Shown: in pieces, positions 47,749 through 60,216 of the stretch | Numbering within the stretch: position 1 is the first letter of the stretch | How the letters are laid out: every line of letters starts with the position of its first letter | Origin: Trema orientale | Taxonomy: Eukaryota; Streptophyta; Magnoliopsida; Rosales; Cannabaceae | NCBI GenBank assembly: GCA_002914845.1 | Contig: JXTC01000098.1 | Location: 486,361-550,360, forward strand | DNA: 64,000 bases | Reading direction: 5' to 3' | The notes under the pieces: generated by a model | Told to the model about the DNA's origin: nothing | The model's input: only the letters and a program-made list of their open reading frames with translations | The model's database searches: none | Program-made: the position numbers and the translations under genes

Positions 47749-47789
47749 GTTCCTGAAAGGATATAGAGGAGCTTCGATTTTCAAAAAAC

Positions 47790-50096
47790 ATGTCTGAGGA
47801 CGGAAGAGTACACCCGGATTGCAGAAATGCGTCCAATCCCTACCACGAGTGCAGTGATTACTGCTTCAAAGTTATTGCCGAAGCCAAGGCTCGGATTGAT
47901 CAAATTGAGCAGCAAAGGCAATCTGGTTAGTTATTTCTTACAATCTGGTTCCAAATGTTTCCTATGTAATATTATCGTTCCCGCTTTGGATATGAACTAA
48001 TTTCTTGTCTATTTCCTTTTTATGTTTTGCTCATTTTTCCTTCTATCACTTGCTAGGTCTGACCTTCCTGCGCACTGAATGTCTCCTGTGTTGTTTGGTT
48101 AGGGTTTTGGGTTCTACTTTAGGAAACTGTTGTAATTACTTTATTCTTTTGTCTCACTTTTTCGCGAACAATGGTTTTCATTATCCATGTGCTGAATATA
48201 TCTGTATATGTGAACATGAGGGAATTGACTTAATGGTAAAAAATTGTATATCTGAGGTATTTTCCTTAAGTGAGGCAAGGCCTAAGCCTAGAATCAAAAC
48301 CAAAGTATTTATAATTATATATGTATATAAATATATTTAGGATATCTTATAAATAAGAAATTCGTAGTCACAATGGCTAGAACATTATCTAATTTTTGAA
48401 AAGAAGTCCTAAAGGCGTATAATTTAGTGGCCAAGGGTAGAACTAGAATTGTAAATAATATGTAAATCTAGTATAGATCCCCAGCAGGCAATCAATAAAG
48501 ATGCTTGTTTTTTTGTGTGAGTTTGAAGGTTTTCATGAGGTCATTTGAGTTTTGGCCTCCCAATAGATAGATCTAAGCTAAGTTTTTTGTTTTTTTTTTT
48601 TGTGTTATTTTTCAGTTAGCAGCCATTTTTAAAAAAGCCCATCAAATAACTTTTTGAAGGTCCAAAAGATCTATTGGAAAACCTATTAGGATAACTTGTA
48701 AATGATGCCTCAAATGCCTTGGCCTTGAGGCACAAGCCTCACAAAACTAGGCTGAGACTTAGGGATTGATTAATTTTTCCGCTTCAAGGCACATTACCCA
48801 AAACGATTTTTAAAGTATGAGGTAGAATTTAACTTTCCATACGTATCTCTTTTTTAAATCTTTGTATTGGTTTCCATGTAATTTCTTGATTAATGTCAAC
48901 CGTATAATGTTCGATACTGAAAATTTAATAGATCTGCAATTAAATGCTTCTTTATGCTATGCCAGAAGGGATAAGGGCGAGTGGTGAGTCCAACTTAGGG
49001 GCTTCTGACCAGGTGGAACATTTAGATGATGAAAGACCAGATTTTGGTGAAGATTCTGATGATGATGACCATCCTGATCCTGTTGAGGAGAACATGGAAG
49101 AAGACTTCAAAAAGTTCACTGGGAGGAAGAAAAAATTGTGGGAATTGAGGCAAAAGATGGTGAGTTTTTCTGGAACTTCAAAAATTATCTTTAACTTGAA
49201 TGCAAGCTATACCATTATGGTACTCTATAAATTGGAAAATGTTTTAGGATCAGTAATGTGTTTATGGCTTTCTGTATGCAGAATAAAGCCAGAAAAGACA
49301 ATCAAACTGATATTGCAGCGGAAAGGAAAAGAATGGAAGCTCCACAAGAGTCACGGGGCATTTCTAAACAAAAATGGCTCGAGGAGAGGAAGAAAAGGAT
49401 TGGAAAACTTTTAGATGCAAATGGTTTGGATATGAAAAAGGCTTACATGCTGGATACAGAAGAAATGGCAGAGTCAAAATATAAGAAATGGGAAAAGGAT
49501 CCTGCCCCATTTGGCTGGGATGGTGCGTTCAGATCTTTGCTCATTTATTAGTTGATGATATTATTATTGTTATTATTACTATTTTCATTACCAGGGTCCG
49601 ATTTGAATTAGAAAGCAAAGCTAATATATTTTATTTTTAACAGTTTTTAATCAGAAAACCCTCTACAATGCATACAAAAAACGAACAAAGAACATTGAGG
49701 TTGACTTGGAAGAGTATAATAGGATGAAAGAAGCGGATCCAGAGTTCTATCGTGAAGCCTCGAGTCTCCAGTATGGAAAGGTACTATTTCCCTTGATAAT
49801 CTATATTTCCTCTGTCTGGCTAAGTCTGGGGCTGTTAGCCATGATATTTTTGTTCCTTTATAATGCAGGCTCCAAAAATATCTGAGGATAAGATAGATAA
49901 GATGGTGAAGGAACTCAAGGACCAAGACGAGAAGCGCCAGTCATTTAGCAGGAGGAGGAGATTCCATGATGAGAAGGACATTGACTCGATCAATGACCGA
50001 AACGAACATTTCAACAAAAAGATTGAGCGTGCCTTTGGTAAATACACTCTGGAGATCAAGAACAACCTTGAGCGGGGTACTGCATTGCCTGACTAG
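47790..50096 (+). CDS. SYF2: pre-mRNA-splicing factor SYF2
   Basis: Five exons: 47790-47925, 48966-49159, 49282-49522, 49644-49780 and 49869-50096. Their phases match and they total 936 bp (311 aa), close to other plant SYF2 proteins. The N terminus has [18 protein letters not shown]. An acidic stretch ([20 protein letters not shown]) precedes [18 protein letters not shown]. The SYF2 domain follows: [54 protein letters not shown] and [20 protein letters not shown], ending [23 protein letters not shown]2 is a nuclear component of the Prp19-associated spliceosome complex. The basic, helical composition and these blocks support the call. No damage is seen. The long intron 1 (about 1 kb) carries no element I can name. 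Confidence 0.95.
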
Positions 50097-50700
50097 GGTG
50101 AGAATTAGCATAACAAATTAACAATCTGTTTCCTGGCTTTTTCTTAGTTTCAACTGTTACCTATGAGATGAGAGAATGGTTCCAAGTCGTACTCGAGTCG
50201 ATTTGGTGCTGCTGGTAAAATGTAATGTGATAAAATGTTGCCATTCATTGTAGAAGGCTGCTATTTATCTTCCCGTTGGCCTATCAATAGTGTATGATGT
50301 TTGGTTGGATGTATAATGATTTTTCTCTCTCTGTGTTGCAACCAAAATTGGCCTGTAGAGGTGCCAATATTCTCTGGTGTTGCTTTCATTGAGGATGACT
50401 AAGATCTAATTCAAGTGCCAGACAATCATTAAAGCACTGATACTATAAACACTACAAGTTCTGGGTTAGAATGATAAATTCAAATGTGCCTCGAAAAAGG
50501 TCTGTTGGACGGATTTCGTTCTTTTTGTTGGAAATATTTAACCCACTGTTGTTTCAGTGAATCTCACAGAGGAAAAGATTGAGTTTGGGGGTTCGGAGTC
50601 CTTTTAGCTAGGAATTTTACAATTCAGTTATTTTTTTTGAATATATTAATTTATTTGGAAATTAAGGGCAAATACGTAATTTACTATTTACTCCAATTAC
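50097..50700 (+). other. SYF2 3' untranslated region and spacer
   Basis: Sequence to about 50400 keeps a mixed base composition consistent with a 3' untranslated region. It then grades into AT-rich spacer up to the next TIR element. No further gene. Confidence 0.4.
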
Positions 50701-51479
50701 TCTATTGCCACACCTTGTTTGCTCTTCCTACCCTTTTTTCTGAAAATAATTTTTAAATAAATGCTAATTTCTTAATTTTTATCTACTCATCATTCTTAAT
50801 CCCAAAACAACCCGTCAAAATAATTGATAAAATTTACACCCATTAATATTTAAATTTCTTACATTATCCTATAATTCAACCTCATTGTTTCATATGGATC
50901 GAAAATCACAATCAATTTGCAGGAACATTAGAAGCGTAAACTAAATTTTTTTTACCATACCTTAGATTAATTCATGGCTTGATAATTTCCATAATTCCAT
51001 TTGTTCGACTATCCTCTTGCACATGGTCTTCATTTGGGTATTATACATAGTGATTCAATGGCATGGAAATATCAAATACCATTAATCTATATTATATATG
51101 CAAGTTCTGTAGAGGACCTCTTTTTTTTTTTCTTTATATAGGTCTTCACATAATTGGCTATCGACAAAGTGATTACCCTTTTTATTCTTATTAGGATCAA
51201 TTTCTTTTCGGTGCTATTATATGGACTTTCTAAGAATCATAAATCATTTCTATACGAAGGATTTGTATTTTTCTTTTTAGGGCATATTGTTATCTTTTCG
51301 ACATATTTCTTTTAGAATTTTTAACTTTATTTTTATCTGCAGTATTTCTGCTGGTGAGGGGGTGTGTTAAGAGTTTTGTTCTTCTTTAAATGTTACGTAA
51401 TTTTTATTAAGATTTTTATGGAAATAGCATTTATTCATTGACAAAGGGTGTGAAGAGTAAACATAGGTGTGGCAATAGA
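50701..51479. mobile_element. 779-bp TIR element (TCTATTGCCACACC ends)
   Basis: The left end is TCTATTGCCACACCTTGTTT then GCTCTTCCTACCC. The complement of the right end is TCTATTGCCACACCTATGTT then TACTCTTCACACCC, giving an inverted repeat of about 38 bp with few mismatches. There is no transposase inside and no clear target duplication. Non-autonomous; superfamily unassigned. Confidence 0.75.
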
Positions 51480-53123
51480 CCCACCCTACAAACTTTCATT
51501 ACACTTTTTTCTCCTCTTTATAGATAATAAATTATGGTGGGCCCTGCCCTTAGAATCTTCCCCTTGTTTTTCTCTTTACTGTATTTTCTCTCCAAGATTT
51601 TCACTTTCCCTTCGTTATTCTATCTAACCATCTCTTTCCCCTCCTTTTTCCCCTCTGCCAAACAGAGAGTAAAAACCTAAATTCTTGTTGATTTTTAGAA
51701 AATCAAAGCTGTGATCGAGGTAAATTCAATATTTGAAAAAAAAAAAGAAAGAAATTCTCTAACTCTTACTAGTCTTTAAAGAAACCAAGCATCAACTCAA
51801 CTGTGCAGAATCATGTGGTGAAAGACGTGAAATGGCAGAAGTGAAAAAAGGTGGATTCGACCCTTACATGGCTGAATGTCTAGTTATTAGAGAATCTTAT
51901 TTTCTCTTTTTACCAACAATTACCAGTACACCTATGGTGATTCCAAATACACTCCTACAATAGGAATAAGAATCCACATAATTACAGAGGAATCTTTTAA
52001 AAGTTCAATCTAGAAAAAGATTTGACACATTGTTCTTCTTGTATTAATTATTGGTTTTATGTTGTTAATGTAGGAAAAGGTCTGAAAGCCATTGTGGAGT
52101 CCTCAATTCAATAGACACTATTTTTTTTTTCGAGGGAAATAGACACCATTTTTGTATAATTCAGAATAGCAAAGAAAGTGAAAATAAGAAGACCTTAATT
52201 GGTAATACTTCTGCTAATATTATCTTATTAGTATAAGCAGGAGTAGTATGGTAGTGAAGGAATTCGAGCATCTAATTGCAAGCCAATATGTACAGGTGTG
52301 ATAGTTTTACTTTTATCATCTAGTTTTTTCTTTCTTTCTTTTTTGACGTACAATTGTGGAAACTGGAACCCCGGAGGGCCCAGGCCACTCACCCGCCCTC
52401 AAGTTGCATCATCTATTACTTTTTGAACCCATTGAGAACATTTGTATGAATGCTGCTATGGTTAGTCGTGTCAAATGCCGTGGATCTTAACAATTTTGTG
52501 CTTGTACTATTTTATCTAAGGGTAATTGTCAGCAAATCTCTAACTTGTAGCATCTTTGGTATTTAGATCCTCAACTTTTTATTTTTGGTATTTAAGTCCC
52601 AAACTTCTAAAAAAAGTTGCACCGTCAGTCCTCTGTCAATCCTTAGTCATATGCTACTCATGTGCCTCATGTTAAAAGGCAATTAAAAAAATAAGGAAAA
52701 AAAAAAAAAAACAAAATGTATCATCTCAAGAAAAAAAAAAAAGAAATAAGCAATATCTATGGAAATTGGAAATCCTCCTAAAACTTCTGTGGTGGGAACT
52801 TAAACATTCTCTCTTATTATTTTGTTTCGGGAAAAAAGGAAGCTCAGAACAAAGAATTGGCTTTTCAAATGAGTTTTTGTGACATGAAATTGGTCTTGGT
52901 CCGAGACAAACCAAGGAATTGCTCAACTTCAACGAGAACAACAACGAGTGGGTACTCTCTTGAATCACTAGAAATGTGCCGTGTTTAAATGGTAAAGCTT
53001 GAAGCCCTTTCACTCCTAATGAAAAATGACTTGTTTCTTCTCTTTGAATTTGTACTTTTACTAAAACATCTGGATCTTGTTATTGACTGTCAATTATAAT
53101 TTTACTAAAATCTAAATCTCTAT
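51480..53123. other. intergenic spacer before the retrotransposon
   Basis: No convincing gene. 52505-52670 has 'atcctcaactttttat' and 'aagtcccaaacttc' words like one arm of a foldback element. A runs lie at 52697-52712 and 52731-52742. Confidence 0.45.
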
Positions 53124-53775
53124 TGTTGGGGGATGANTACAAAGCCACGCCCATTAAGGTAAGACCCTTGCGGTCGGATTTTATGCTACTGTCCGAACAG
53201 ACCCTAAACGAAAGACCAGTAAGATCAAGAAACAGCCGACCAAGGCCGTAGTAACATGAGTCCGACCAAGGTAAGGAACAAACGAGATATGGACCCAGGA
53301 GAAGTTGACATCTGGTCCAATTACTCACATACGCCCGTACAAGCGGATACGTACGATCCCTTTCTGCCTTTGCGAGGACACGTGGGTATCAACCCTAATT
53401 TCTGGGGGACCACTTTCCAGGGACACGTGGACATCAACCCTAGCTTTTGGGGGACCACAGAACCACTATAAATAGCCCCATAATCACCTGAAAGAGGTAA
53501 GCCACCACAAGTCCCAAAAATCCTATTTGCCTTTTCTCCTCTCATCGTCATTTATTTTCATCGAAGGAATCGCTAATCATTTTTTCTGTTGAGGAGATTT
53601 GGCAGGTACCACACCGGTACCACCCATTACTAGTCGTTGAAAAGTCTAGGTACAGTCTTCTTCAAGGCTGTACGGACCACACCTACATCAAATCTGGGTT
53701 TTAGACTCCTTTGAGAGAGAACCACTCAAGGGCGCGTAGCGCGCGTTGGGTCACGGACTAAAATCCACACCAACA
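53124..53775 (+). repeat. 5' LTR (652 bp)
   Basis: Begins TGTTGG and ends CCAACA, the inverted TG...CA termini of LTRs. A TATA box (CTATAAATAG) lies at about 53465. A primer-binding site follows the end at once. A 33-base motif containing GGACACGTGG and CCCTA is repeated within it (53377-53399 and 53419-53445). One undetermined base is at 53137. Confidence 0.88.
53465..53474 (+). promoter_or_regulatory. LTR TATA box
   Basis: CTATAAATAG inside the LTR, about 310 bases before its end, followed at about 25-35 bases by a plausible start of the R region. This would drive the genomic transcript. Confidence 0.75.
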
Positions 53776-53778
53776 TTT

Positions 53779-53796
53779 TGGCGCTAGAAGGAGGGC
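53779..53796 (+). other. primer-binding site
   Basis: TGGCGCTAGAAGGAGGGC lies three bases after the LTR end. The leading TGG is complementary to a tRNA CCA tail. I do not assign the tRNA. Confidence 0.75.
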
Positions 53797-53873
53797 CCTA
53801 CCTGGAAAACCAGCCCATAGCCCAAACCAGCATCATCAAACAACTACCCTTACCAATCCAATCGACCTCTACC

Positions 53874-55787
53874 ATGACTAGTAGAGCGTCAGGGTCGCAA
53901 ACAGCCGACCACACTCAAACTAATACCCGTGAAGGAGAAAATCAGCAGTACAACCTGCGTGACCGAGCAAATATTGTGCCCCCCCAGCGGATTCAGGAGC
54001 AGACGGGTGCTCCCTATCCACAACGACCACGCCGGGATAGAGTGAATGAGATCGGGGAGCAGGTCCAGCAGCTAGCCTCGATTGTCGAGCACCTGGCGAA
54101 CGTGATCGGCCAAAATGCTGTCCACCCGATCCTTGTCGCCCCAAATGGGGCTCCTCTTCAAGAGGACAGAAGGAGAAATCCTATCCAAGAGGACAAGGAC
54201 GAGGATAGCGAGGCAAGGTCACGTCCGATTAGACGAGCTCCAACTGAGGAAAGCGGGGGAGCCCAGAAGCCGAGAAGGAAGCGTAGGAGACACCACCGAA
54301 CTGCACACCACACCCTAAATGACGACCAGTCGCTCCGAGGGGAGGAGGGGACTGATAGTTCCAGAACGAGGAGAACTGTGCTTGAGCGACTGGCCCTCGA
54401 TGACGACACAGACACGTATGCCCCGTGAAGGTCCGACCACCTGGGAACTACAGATCTTAGAGAGAAATTGAACCAGCGAAGAGCTTTGGTCGATCACCCC
54501 TTCGTTCAGCGAGGAGACGAGCCAGCCCAAGGGGCAACGCGAGTTGAACTCATCCCCGAGCAGCAAAGCGGAGACGGAGACGAACGGTACCAAGCTCTCA
54601 GAAAGCAGGTGGACCAGCTTTTAGCTGAACAGAAGCTGACCGAAAATATCCGAACAATACTAGAAGAAACCAAATCCCCATTCCCGATTGAGATAGTGCG
54701 GTCATGTCCCCCCCAACACTTCAAAAAGCCGAGCATCCCACTCTATGATGGGAAGGGAGACCCAGCTCACCACGTGCAAAATTATAAGGCGTGGATGACT
54801 ATAGCTAAGGCCGACCCCGCCACGCTGTGTAATGCCTTCCCACTCACATTAACAGGCTCGGCACAGATCTGGTACGAAAAGCTAGAAGCCGGATCTATTA
54901 AGGACTTTGAGGCGCTGTGTGAGGCATTCGTACTACAGTTCCTGGGCTCGAGGATCCAACAAAAGGGTTAGAGTTATCTTAAGACCATAAAACAAGGAGA
55001 AAGTGAATCCTTAAGGTCTTACCTCACCCGGTTTGATGCTGCAGTACTTGAGTGTTCGGGCATTACCCAAGAAATAATTTTGAATGTAGCACAAGAAGGA
55101 ACCCGACATTAGAAACTGGTGTGGTTCATGAGTAAGAAAAGGCCTACCACCTACGCTGCATTCAAGGAGAAGGCCCAAGAAATAGCAAATGCAGAAGAAT
55201 ATTTTCTGAGCAGGGTGAAAGAAGGCACCATAACCCCTATGGTCGGCACAGGAGGGGAGTTGGGAAAGAGGGTGAAAGCAGAAAGCAGAGGAAGTGGACC
55301 TCAACCAAAAAAGGTTAAGCCGGAGGTCATACCCCCCAATAACTCTCTACAACACCCCAGCATGAACCCCTGGCGGCCACCTCTCCCAAATCAAAACAAG
55401 ATGGTGACACCCAAGCAGAACTACACGCCCTTGAACACGCCGAGAGAACAGATCATGATGCAAATAGAGGAAAAGAACATGTTAAAGGCCCCTCTCCCAA
55501 TGAGGGCCCCACCAAAAAAAAGAAATATGAACAAATATTGCTGGTTCCACAAGGAGTTGGGACACGATACGTCGGAGTGCCGACACTTGAAGGACCAAAT
55601 AGAGGGGCTGATCCAACAAGGATATCTGAGGGAATACGTGAACAGAGCTGCCGAGCAAGATAAGCAGGCGTATAATTCTGCTCCCCGAGGAAACACGGGC
55701 GCGGGCAGACCGCCGGGTCCCAGCAACACAAATGACACACCCCATGAAATTCGGACTATTTCGGGGGGACCGGTGGCTGGAGACTAG
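53874..55787 (+). pseudogene. gag region of the retrotransposon (broken)
   Basis: The first in-frame ATG is at 53874. The frame starts with a polar, Arg-rich N terminus. From about 54660 comes the plant retrotransposon gag domain (PLYDGKGDPAHHVQNYKAW, FPLTLTGSAQIWYEKL). A zinc-knuckle-like CWFHKELGHDTSEC lies near 55540-55580. Stops interrupt the single frame at 54426 (TGA), 54969 (TAG), 55110 (TAG) and 55785 (TAG), with no frame change. Gag would form the virus-like particle and package RNA. This copy cannot be read through. Nothing suggests a host gene. Confidence 0.88.
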
Positions 55788-58700
55788 GCGAACGCTCGGC
55801 GAAGTCAAGTAAGGGTGGCTCGGGAGATCGCATCTGGACACCAAGTTAACATGGCAGAGCACATTGCCAAGTTATCTAAACGGGAGTCGGCGCCGATCAC
55901 GTTCACTGAGGAAGAAGCTAAGAGACTAATCCACCCCCATAATGATGCACTTGTCGTGGTACTTAGGATCGCGAATGGAAAGGTCTTTCGAGTACTGGTC
56001 GACACCGGTAGCTCGGCCGACATCCTGTTTGCATCCGCATATAGAAGGATGAATATAGGGGGAGCATTGCTGAGGCCCTCCAAAACCCCGTTGTACGAGT
56101 TTGCGGGAGAATGTGTCCACCCAGAAGGGGTGATCGGACTGCCCGTGACATTCGGAGAAGAGCCCGCATCGACCACCCAAATGGTGGACTTCCTCGTTGT
56201 AGATCAGAGGTCAGCCTACAACGCCATCATCGGGCGACCGACGCTGAACAAGGTAAGGGCAGTAGTATCGACATACCACTTGATGATGAAGTTCCCGATC
56301 GAAGAGGGAGTCAGAACGGTTAAAGGAGACCAGACTTCAGCACGAGAATGCTATGCCATGGCGACCAAAGCCGACTCGAAAACACAAATGGTAACCACAA
56401 TTCATCTGGTGGACGAGGTTATGATCCCCAAGGATGCGCGAACAATCGGCGACCTCGACCCCCGGGAGGAACAGGGAGAACGGAGAGCCGAACCCGTCGA
56501 GGACCTGGAATTAATCCAACTGGACGACCAATTCCCAGAACATATGGTCAGAATTGGCTCCAAGTTGCCAGGGGAACTCCAGGGAAAGCTGATCGACTTC
56601 CTGAAGGAATACAAAGATGTGTTCGCATGGTCGCACGAAGACATGCCTGGCATCGACCCTGAGGTGATGACTCATAGATTAAAAGTGAACGAGCACATGA
56701 AACCGGTCATTTAAAAAAGAAGGAAATTTAACCCAGAAAGATATCAAGCGATAAATAAGGAGGTCGGAAAGCTGCTTAAGGCAAGATTTATAAGGGAAGT
56801 CAATTATCCACAATGGTTGGCCAACGTAGTCCTAGTAAAAAAGGCGAATGGGAAGCGGAGAGTCTGTATAGACTTCACAGACCTCAACAAGGCTTGCCCA
56901 AAAGACTCCTTCCCACTTCCGAGAAACGACCAGTTGGTAGACGCAACCTCTGGGCATGAGCTCCTGAGTTTCATGGACGCTTATTCGGGCTATAACCAGA
57001 TTCGCATGTGCCCAGAAGACGAGAAAAAGACTTCGTTCACGACCGACCAAGATTTGTACTGTTACCTTATGATGTCGTTCGGACTAAAGAATGCTGGAGC
57101 CATCTACCAGAGGCTGGTCAACAAAATGTTCTGTGAGCAGATCGGAAGAACAATGGAGGTGTATGTCGACGACATGTTGGTCAAAAGTCTGGTGAAAGCC
57201 GATCATGTGGAAGACCTGAAAGAGACATTCGACATTCTAAGGAAGTACAAAATGAGGTTGAATCCTGCCAAGTGTGCGTTCGGGGTCGAATCTGGAAAGT
57301 TCCTCGGGTTCGTTGTGAATCATAGAGGTATTGAAGCAAATCCGGAAAAAATCAACCTTCGTTCCCCAAGAACAACTAGGGAGGTCCAGAGCTTGGCCGG
57401 AATGGTCGCGGCCCTGAACAGATTTATTGCCCGATCAACGGACAAGTGCCGACCATTCTTCCAGGCATTGAAGACGGAAAAAGATCTAGTATGGACGAAG
57501 GAATGCGAGAGAGCTTTCCAGCAGATCAAGGCTTATCTAGGAGCTATCCCGACTCTGGGCAAGCCTGTGCCTGGCAAAAGTCTTGTTCTATATTTAACGG
57601 TGTCAGAGAACGCGGTGAGCGGAGTTCTTGTCAGGGAGGAGGAGAAGATGCAAGTACCAATTTACTATGTCAGTAAGTCCCTCCTCGACGCCGAGACCCG
57701 ATACCCAGAAATTGAGAAGCTGGGTCTTGCTCTGATAATAGCCGCCCGAAAGCTCTGACCATACTTTCAGGCACATACTATTAAAGTACCGACCACCCAT
57801 CCTTTGAGACAAATTCTTCAAAAGCTTGACGTCTCCGGTCGCTTGGCAAAGTGGGCCGTAGAGCTCGACGAATTTGAGATTGAGTTTGTCCCTAGGACTG
57901 CCATAAAAGGGCAGGTGCTGGCCAACTTTGTAGCCGAATTCACGTATCCCACCAAGATTGAAAACATGCTCAACGAAGAGAGCACCTCAAGGTCACCAAG
58001 AGGAATGCTTGAAAGGCCTCCCGAGCACTACATCTGGCAGTTATATGTGGATGGATCGTCTTGCTCCAATGGGAGCGGGGCGGGTCTGGTCCTCATCAGT
58101 CCAGAAGGAGAGAAAGTCAGGTATGCCCTAAGGCTCGATTTCCTCACTTCGAATAACGAGGCCGAGTACGAGGCGCTGATTGCTGGTCTAAGGCTAGCAA
58201 AGGAGCTCCGAGTGCAGTATGTCAAAATCTTCAGTGATTCGCAACTGATCGTGAACCAAGTAATGGGGGAATATCAGGCTAAAGAAGACAACATGGTAAG
58301 ATACCTTGCAAAGGTTGAAGAGCACCTAGGAGCTATGACTTGGTACAAGGTTATGCGGGTGCCGAGAGCTGAGAATGCTGAGGCAGATGGCCTAGCACGA
58401 CTCGCTTCTGGGTTCATTAATAACTCCTCTGGGCAGATACCAATCGAAACTTTGTCCGAACCCAGCATACAAGAACAAGAACAGACCCTGTGCGTAAACC
58501 TTCACCCTTCATGGATCGATCCGATCAAAGATTACTTGAAAACTGGCAAACTGCCGAGTAATAAGAAGGAAGCTCGGAAGATCAAATACCAATCCAACCG
58601 ATATGTCATCATCGGAGATAAGCTTTACAGGAGAGGATACGCGGCTCCGTATCTGAGGTGTCTCCGACCAGATGAAACTGAATATGTGTTGAGAGAAATC

Positions 58701-59768
58701 CATGAAGGGGGATGTGGAAATCATTCTGGACCAAGGTCCCTAGCACACAAGGCATTGAGACAAGGAATCTATTGGCAAACCATGACAAGGGACTCAAAGG
58801 AGATAGTGGAGAGATGCGATAAATGTCAAAGATTTGCCCACCATTCGAAGGAACATCCTGAACCCCTATCGCCGATCATAAGCCCTTGGCCTTTTGCTAA
58901 ATGGGGGATAGACTTGATCGGACCCTTACCTACAGCCCGCACACAAGCAAAATTCGCGATCGTTGCCATCGATTATTTCAAAAAATGGGTCAAGGCGGAA
59001 CCTCTGGCAAAAATCACCGAGGCAAACTGCACGAGTTTCATCTTCAAAAACATCATATGCCGGTTCGGACTTCCCTATTCGATAGTTACGGACAATGGCA
59101 GGCAGTTCGACAATCCAAGACTTAGGGAGTTTTGCCGAAGCTGGGGAATCCATAAGTTGTTTTCTTCCCCCAACCACCCACAATCAAATGGACAGGTCGA
59201 AGCAGCGAATAAGGTGATCAAGGAAAGCCTGAAAAAGAGGTTGGAAAAGCTAAAAGAAGCATGGGCTGACGAGCTGCATGGAGTTCTATGGGCTCATCGG
59301 ACGACAGAAAAGGAAGCAACCGGGGAAACCCCGTTTTCTTTGGCATTCGGCACAGACGCTGTGATCCCTGCCGAAGTGGGAATGCCCAACTATAGAGTGG
59401 AGGCGTATAAAAGTCAAGACCCCGAGCAAAACGAAGTAGACAATGAGGAAGGCCTAAGAACGAACCTCGATCTAATAGAGGAGAAAAGGAAGCAGGCACT
59501 CCTGCGCATTGCCGCTAACAAGCAATCTGTAGCTCGGTATTACAATTCAAAAGTTCGAGCAAGGACATTCAAAGTGGGGGAACTCGTGCTCAGGAGGGTA
59601 TTCATAAATACTGCTGAACGTGGGTCTGGATCGCTCGGACCAAAATGGGAAGGGCCTTACTTGATAACAGGAATTGTACGACCTAGAACCTACCACCTGC
59701 AAGATATGGGGGGTAGTAATCTAGCTCACCCTTGGAATGCAGAACATCTACGAAAGTACTATCAGTGA
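55788..59768 (+). pseudogene. pol region: protease, RT, two RNase H domains, integrase (broken)
   Basis: It continues in the same frame as gag. Protease: LVDTGSSADIL, catalytic Asp at 56001. Reverse transcriptase: FMDAYSGYNQI and YVDD at 57162-57173. The native RNase H (about 57560-57950) begins LYLTVSENAVSGVLV and lacks the usual first catalytic Asp. A second RNase H (about 58040-58410) keeps LYVDGSS, NEAEYEAL, FSDSQL and ADGLAR, that is, all four acidic positions. Integrase: zinc-binding H-H-C-C (about 58699-58829), then Asp 58911, Asp 59091 and Glu 59199 (D-35-E spacing). The C-terminal part has WEGPYLI. Stops at 56712 (TAA) and 57756 (TGA) interrupt the frame; it ends at 59766. A single gag-pol frame is normal for this lineage. 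The loss of the first RNase H site with retention of the second matches the dual-RNase H pattern known for Tat elements. Confidence 0.92.
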
Positions 59769-59838
59769 ATGTACATATAATGAAATTCCTCTTTGAAATT
59801 ATTCCTCGCTTTTAGCTAGTAAAATTGCCATTCCAAAA

Positions 59839-60206
59839 AGTGCTTCCGAGCACTAGGAACATGAAATAAGGTGCTTCCGAGCACCGTCCCTCTAAGTGCT
59901 TCCGAGCGCTAGGGACACGAAGGCAGGTACTTCTGAGCACCGTCCCTCTAAGTGCTTCCGAGCACTAGGGACATGAAAGCAGGTGCTTCCGAGCACCGTC
60001 CCTCTAAGTGCTTCCGAGCACTAGGGACACGAAAGCAGGCTACGTCCCTCTAAGTGCTTCCGAGCACTAGGGACATAAAAGGCTTCCGACCCTCTAAGTG
60101 CTTCCGAGCACTAGGGACATAAAAGGCTTCCGACCCTCACTAGGGACATGAAAGTAGGTGCTACCAAGCACCGTCCCTATAAATGCTTCCGGGCACTGGG
60201 GACCTC
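59839..60206. repeat. tandem array of GTGCTTCCGAGCAC hairpin words
   Basis: The word GTGCTTCCGAGCAC recurs about ten times, alternating with CGTCCCTCTAA and TAGGGACACGAAAGCAG, in a unit of about 56 bp. Several units are shortened toward the right. Each word is a small hairpin (GTGCT/AGCAC around TCCG), and TAGGGAC/GTCCCT can also pair. It lies 70 bases after the integrase stop, between convergent sense and antisense reading frames. Confidence 0.9.
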
Positions 60207-60216
60207 TAGTTCCTGA

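Noticed and set aside
48944-49414. 156-codon continuous frame in the SYF2 locus
   Set aside because: It reads through the 49160-49281 intron. The spliced model gives the conserved SYF2 sequence instead.
53778-53873. Gag start at the open-frame edge at 53778
   Set aside because: That position is a TTG inside the primer-binding site. The first in-frame ATG is at 53874.
54128-56662. Many alternative-frame and antisense frames over gag-pol
   Set aside because: They are shadows of the GC-rich gag-pol frame and carry no domain of their own.
59839-60206. Possible CRISPR-like array
   Set aside because: The genome is eukaryotic. The spacers are themselves repeated words and shrink irregularly, so it is a tandem repeat within a retrotransposon.
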